7,662 nt of DNA from an uncultured Campylobacter sp. GTDB lineage: Bacteria > Campylobacterota > Campylobacteria > Campylobacterales > Campylobacteraceae. This document shows, one piece after another, positions 5,418 through 7,662 of this stretch. The stretch spans positions 1 through 7,662 of the forward strand of contig NZ_CALACG010000069.1 of assembly GCF_937890585.1 (NCBI RefSeq), read 5' to 3'. Made by a program: the position numbers and the translations under genes. The stretch's first letter is position 1. Every line of letters begins with the position of its first letter. The notes under the pieces were generated by a model. It was not told the DNA's origin. It ran no database searches and worked only from the letters and a program-made list of their open reading frames with translations.

Positions 5418-6222
5418 ACTATTTAGCAAGAAACGCAATAAAGAGTTTAAGCCAGTACAGCCTAGCAAGCGCGCAGAGGTTAAATATCGTAACGCCTTAT
5501 TGCTATTAATAGCCTCTTTAAAAACGGCGCTATTAAAAAGGCTTAGAGTGTTTTTGCTGGGTAGCCCTAGCGACGCCGAAATAATAGAACACACAACCCA
5601 AATACTAGACGGACTACGAAAAGCTGACACACTAGACTATGCCAAAAAGCTAAGCCGAGGCGTGGTTAGCGCAGTAAATGAAGCCAACAAAGAGCGACTA
5701 ATCCAAAACGTGCAAAAAGGCACGGATATAGACCTAACGCCGCTTGTGGGCGATACCGCCGTAAAAGCAAAACTAGACGAATACATAGCCAAAAACGTGA
5801 GCTTGATAACTTCGGTAAAAAATGACTACCTAAACGACGTGGAAAAAGCAATAAGAGAGAGCTATTTAAAAAATGGCAGGGCTGAAAATTTAGCCACGAT
5901 CATACACGAACGCACGGGCGTAAGTAAAAGCAGGGCTAGGCTAATAGCTAGAGATCAGACGGCAAAAATTAACGCCGAGCTAGATCAAGAACGCATGCAA
6001 AATCTAGGCGTAAAGCTTTATATCTGGTGCACGGCTAAAGATGAAAGGGTAAGACACACGCACGCGAATATGCAAGGTGTGCTATGTCGTTTTGATGATG
6101 ATAGCGTGTATAGCAAAGACGGCGGCAAAACGTGGATAAAACGAGAGGCGGACAAGCCGAAATGCAAGCCTGGCGTTGATATACAATGCCGATGTTTTGC
6201 AAAAGCAATCATAGGGGTATAA
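5398..6222 (+). CDS. Phage head morphogenesis protein, SPP1 gp7 / Mu F type
   Basis: The protein has 274 residues. Members of this family are minor capsid proteins bound to the portal that help head assembly or DNA ejection. The first 50 residues are strongly basic. The middle is helical. The family domain occupies about 140-270: RLIARDQTAKINAELDQER at 181-199, the core WCTAKDERVRHTHANMQG at 210-227, and PGVDIQCRCFA at 258-268. Cysteines 211, 230, 256, 264 and 266 with His220 and His222 could bind metal, which is inference. The protein ends just after the domain, so no toxin or other fusion is attached. The ATG lies 20 bases inside the portal gene with no clear ribosome binding site, so it is probably translated by ribosomes finishing the portal gene. 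It does not imply a Mu-like transposing phage. Confidence 0.9.
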   Translation: MKPTLSELFSKKRNKEFKPVQPSKRAEVKYRNALLLLIASLKTALLKRLRVFLLGSPSDAEIIEHTTQILDGLRKADTLDYAKKLSRGVVSAVNEANKERLIQNVQKGTDIDLTPLVGDTAVKAKLDEYIAKNVSLITSVKNDYLNDVEKAIRESYLKNGRAENLATIIHERTGVSKSRARLIARDQTAKINAELDQERMQNLGVKLYIWCTAKDERVRHTHANMQGVLCRFDDDSVYSKDGGKTWIKREADKPKCKPGVDIQCRCFAKAIIGV

Positions 6223-7341
6223 ATGGATTTTAAAATAAATGATGACGGCTACATAATAACAAAAGCCAAAATGGCAAGTATTCAGCCTATGGAATACCTA
6301 GGCGAGGAAATAGGCCGCACCAGTGGCAAGGTATATAAAGTTTTTCGGGACGAAAAAGAAGTTTTTAGCCCCGAGACGATTAAAAGCTTTGAGGGCAAGC
6401 CGCTAACGCTAACACACCCAGACGACGACGTAACAGCTAAAAACTGGAAAGATACGGCGATAGGACATATTCAAAACGTGCGCCGTGAGGGGGATTTTTT
6501 GGTAGGTGATGCATATATAAATGACGAGATAGCGATCAAAATAATAAAAGAACAAGGAATAAAGGAGGTAAGTTGCGGATATGACAGCAAACTAATCGAG
6601 CGTGATGGGAAAATTTGGCAAACGAATATAAGGGGCAATCATTTGGCAGTAGTAGCCGAGGGGCGAGCTGGCAAAGATTGTAAATTAGGTGATAGCAAAA
6701 GGATAAAAATGAAATTCATAGATAAATTAAAAGGCGCTTTGATAGCAGCCAAAAAGTTTAAAGATAACGACGAAGTCGGTAAAGAGAAAGTAGAGGAAGC
6801 CAACGAGGCTAATAATGAGCTAGTTGATCTTTTAGAGCAAGCATTAAGCGGGGCTGAGGAAGTAAGCACAAAACTAGACGAAACAACAGCAGAGCTTGAA
6901 AAAACAAAAACTGAGCTAGCAGATGTAAAGGCCAAAAGCGTAAAAGACGATGACGGCACGGACGAGAACGCGCAAATTGCTGAGCTTAAGGCAAAGGTTG
7001 AGGCACTAGAAAAAGAAAACGCTGAGCTAAAGGCTGAAATCGAAAAACTAAAAGGCGAGGCAGAAACAACCGAAGCCGTAACAGACGCTAAAGCAAATTT
7101 TAGCCACGTAAAACTAAGTGACGCTAAGAACGCTAGGGGCGTTTATGAAGCGGTAATCCTAGATAGTAAAGCATTTAATGCCGATGAGCTTAAAAAACTA
7201 AGTGATAGCGAAATACACGCTTTATACCTAGGGCTAAAGGCGGCTAAAAGGACTAAGGACAATAGCGGCAGCGTACTAGATAAATTTTACGACGCTAAGC
7301 CAAACAAAATAGATTTAAATAAAAAATTTGGAGGTAAATAA
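6223..7341 (+). CDS. DUF2213-type putative prohead protease fused to a coiled-coil scaffold
   Basis: The protein has 372 residues and two parts. Residues 1-160 resemble the DUF2213 phage domain: FEGKPLTLTHPDDDV at 56-70, KEVSCGYD at 114-121 and IRGNHLAVVAEGRAG at 136-150. His65, Ser117 and His140 sit where a capsid maturation serine protease could place its active-site residues; this is inferred, not proven. Residues about 185-285 are a long Glu/Lys/Ala coiled coil with two stretches (about 190-240 and 250-280) split by an Asp/Gly-rich break at 242-249, as in internal scaffold proteins. The C-terminal part (about 290-372) is a small folded or capsid-binding region. Such fusions shape the procapsid and are then digested. 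The gene starts right after the preceding stop and ends in a one-base overlap with the cement gene. An internal start could also make the scaffold alone. Confidence 0.85.
   Translation: MDFKINDDGYIITKAKMASIQPMEYLGEEIGRTSGKVYKVFRDEKEVFSPETIKSFEGKPLTLTHPDDDVTAKNWKDTAIGHIQNVRREGDFLVGDAYINDEIAIKIIKEQGIKEVSCGYDSKLIERDGKIWQTNIRGNHLAVVAEGRAGKDCKLGDSKRIKMKFIDKLKGALIAAKKFKDNDEVGKEKVEEANEANNELVDLLEQALSGAEEVSTKLDETTAELEKTKTELADVKAKSVKDDDGTDENAQIAELKAKVEALEKENAELKAEIEKLKGEAETTEAVTDAKANFSHVKLSDAKNARGVYEAVILDSKAFNADELKKLSDSEIHALYLGLKAAKRTKDNSGSVLDKFYDAKPNKIDLNKKFGGK
6697..6703 (+). promoter_or_regulatory. Internal ribosome binding site before codon 163 of the protease-scaffold gene
   Basis: AAAAGGA is followed after five bases by the in-frame ATG at 6709-6711. 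Sequence and spacing are as good as those of several real starts in this window. It lies at the join between the protease-like and coiled-coil parts. Confidence 0.5.
6709..7341 (+). CDS. Possible nested scaffold protein (210 aa, in frame with the larger gene)
   Basis: Starting at the internal ATG, the product would be MKFIDKLKGALIAAKKFKDN and onward: the whole coiled coil and C-terminal region without the protease-like part. Phage lambda makes its scaffold Nu3 in the same way, from an in-frame start within the protease gene C. The position at the domain border and the good ribosome binding site suggest the same arrangement here. There is no direct evidence of translation from this site; Met codons after A-rich stretches occur by chance in such genomes. 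Confidence 0.4.
   Translation: MKFIDKLKGALIAAKKFKDNDEVGKEKVEEANEANNELVDLLEQALSGAEEVSTKLDETTAELEKTKTELADVKAKSVKDDDGTDENAQIAELKAKVEALEKENAELKAEIEKLKGEAETTEAVTDAKANFSHVKLSDAKNARGVYEAVILDSKAFNADELKKLSDSEIHALYLGLKAAKRTKDNSGSVLDKFYDAKPNKIDLNKKFGGK
7330..7335 (+). promoter_or_regulatory. Strong ribosome binding site of the cement gene
   Basis: GGAGGT lies five bases before the ATG at 7341 and is made from the last Gly-Gly codons of the preceding gene. It is the best match to the consensus in the structural part and suits a protein needed in many copies. Confidence 0.75.
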
Positions 7342-7662
7342 TGGGCTATTTAGATAAAAGAGCTTTTGCAGGACAAGTAGCTAGAGCGGGCGAAAGTGCC
7401 GTAACAGCGTTAGCTTATGTAAATAACGATACCGAGGTTATCCTTTTTGGTGTATTCGTAACTAGCAAGGACGGCGGCGTAGCAAAAATAAGCAAAGCAA
7501 CCGACCAGATTATGGGTGTTAGCCTTAAAATGGGGACTAAGAGCGAAAACAAACCAGGCGAGGTTATGAGCGTTTTATCAATCTCTTATGGTAGCGAAGT
7601 TTGGGTACAAGGCAAAGAGGCTCACGGCTTGGCAGTTGGCGACACTATTCAAGTAGAAGCAA
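7341..7662 (+). CDS. Structural cement / head decoration-like protein (5' part, cut by window edge)
   Basis: The frame opens at the ATG overlapping the previous TAA and stays open for 107 codons to the window edge. It begins MGYLDKRAFAGQVARAGESA and continues with beta-rich segments such as EVILFGVFVTSKDGGVAKI (residues 32-50) and SVLSISYGSEVWVQGKEA (76-93). A short Gly-rich N-terminus followed by a small beta barrel with an FG-x-x-V strand is the look of the cement or decoration proteins that sit between the DUF2213 gene and the major capsid gene in related phages. These proteins bind the outside of the capsid and stabilise it. The call rests on position and overall pattern, since no short signature motif is decisive. 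About a quarter to a third of the protein may lie beyond the window. Confidence 0.68.
   Translation, partial: MGYLDKRAFAGQVARAGESAVTALAYVNNDTEVILFGVFVTSKDGGVAKISKATDQIMGVSLKMGTKSENKPGEVMSVLSISYGSEVWVQGKEAHGLAVGDTIQVEA

Noticed and set aside
5398..6222. Mu-like transposing phage, suggested by the F-like head protein
   Set aside because: The F/gp7 domain is found in many non-transposing phages, and no transposase or Mu-type end is visible.
6100..6222. Toxin domain fused to the F-like protein, as in some MuF proteins
   Set aside because: The protein ends within about ten residues of the last conserved motif, leaving no room for another domain.
6639..6959. Ser-rich - strand frame of 106 codons
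   Set aside because: It is the antisense of the coiled coil; Glu/Lys/Ala codons read backwards give Ser, Phe and Leu runs.

Overview
The window is a stretch of a tailed-phage or prophage genome, most likely from a Campylobacterota host, probably Campylobacter. That host call is inferred from the AT-rich composition, heavy use of AAA, ATA, TTA, CTA and AGA codons, and tightly packed genes. No host gene is present to confirm it. Every credible gene is on the + strand. Most junctions overlap by 1 to 32 bases or are a few bases apart, so the whole window probably belongs to one long transcript. I saw no tRNA, rRNA, CRISPR array, insertion sequence or attachment site.

Bases 1-1667 are an accessory part. 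It holds the tail of an unidentified gene, a 61-residue protein of unknown role, a Dam-type DNA adenine methyltransferase started from TTG, a 98-residue acidic protein of unknown role, and a small HNH nuclease. The acidic-protein gene sits between two imperfect copies of the first codons of the HNH gene. This suggests it was added between methyltransferase and HNH, leaving a 13-codon relic of the HNH start behind.

Bases 1636-4135 are the packaging part: a DUF1064-type putative nuclease, a small basic unknown protein ending in QPTLF (a possible sliding-clamp-binding tail), the terminase small subunit with an N-terminal helix-turn-helix, and a PBSX-type terminase large subunit with complete ATPase and nuclease signatures. 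The only sizeable gap downstream of the accessory part (46 bases, 4136-4181) carries a hairpin that covers the ribosome binding site of the portal gene.

Bases 4182-7662 are the head-assembly part: a DUF1073-type portal, an SPP1 gp7/Mu F-type head morphogenesis protein, a DUF2213-type putative protease fused to a coiled-coil scaffold, and the start of a cement or decoration protein cut by the window edge. The scaffold half has its own in-frame start with a ribosome binding site. Gene order predicts that the major capsid gene lies just past the right edge.

In the likely life cycle, TerS recognises phage DNA, TerL pumps it through the portal, the HNH and DUF1064 nucleases may process DNA during packaging or replication, and the protease-scaffold protein shapes the procapsid. 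The methyltransferase probably marks phage DNA against host restriction. The core packaging and capsid genes look ordinary; the less expected features are the accessory insertion, the QPTLF tail, the portal hairpin and the nested scaffold start.
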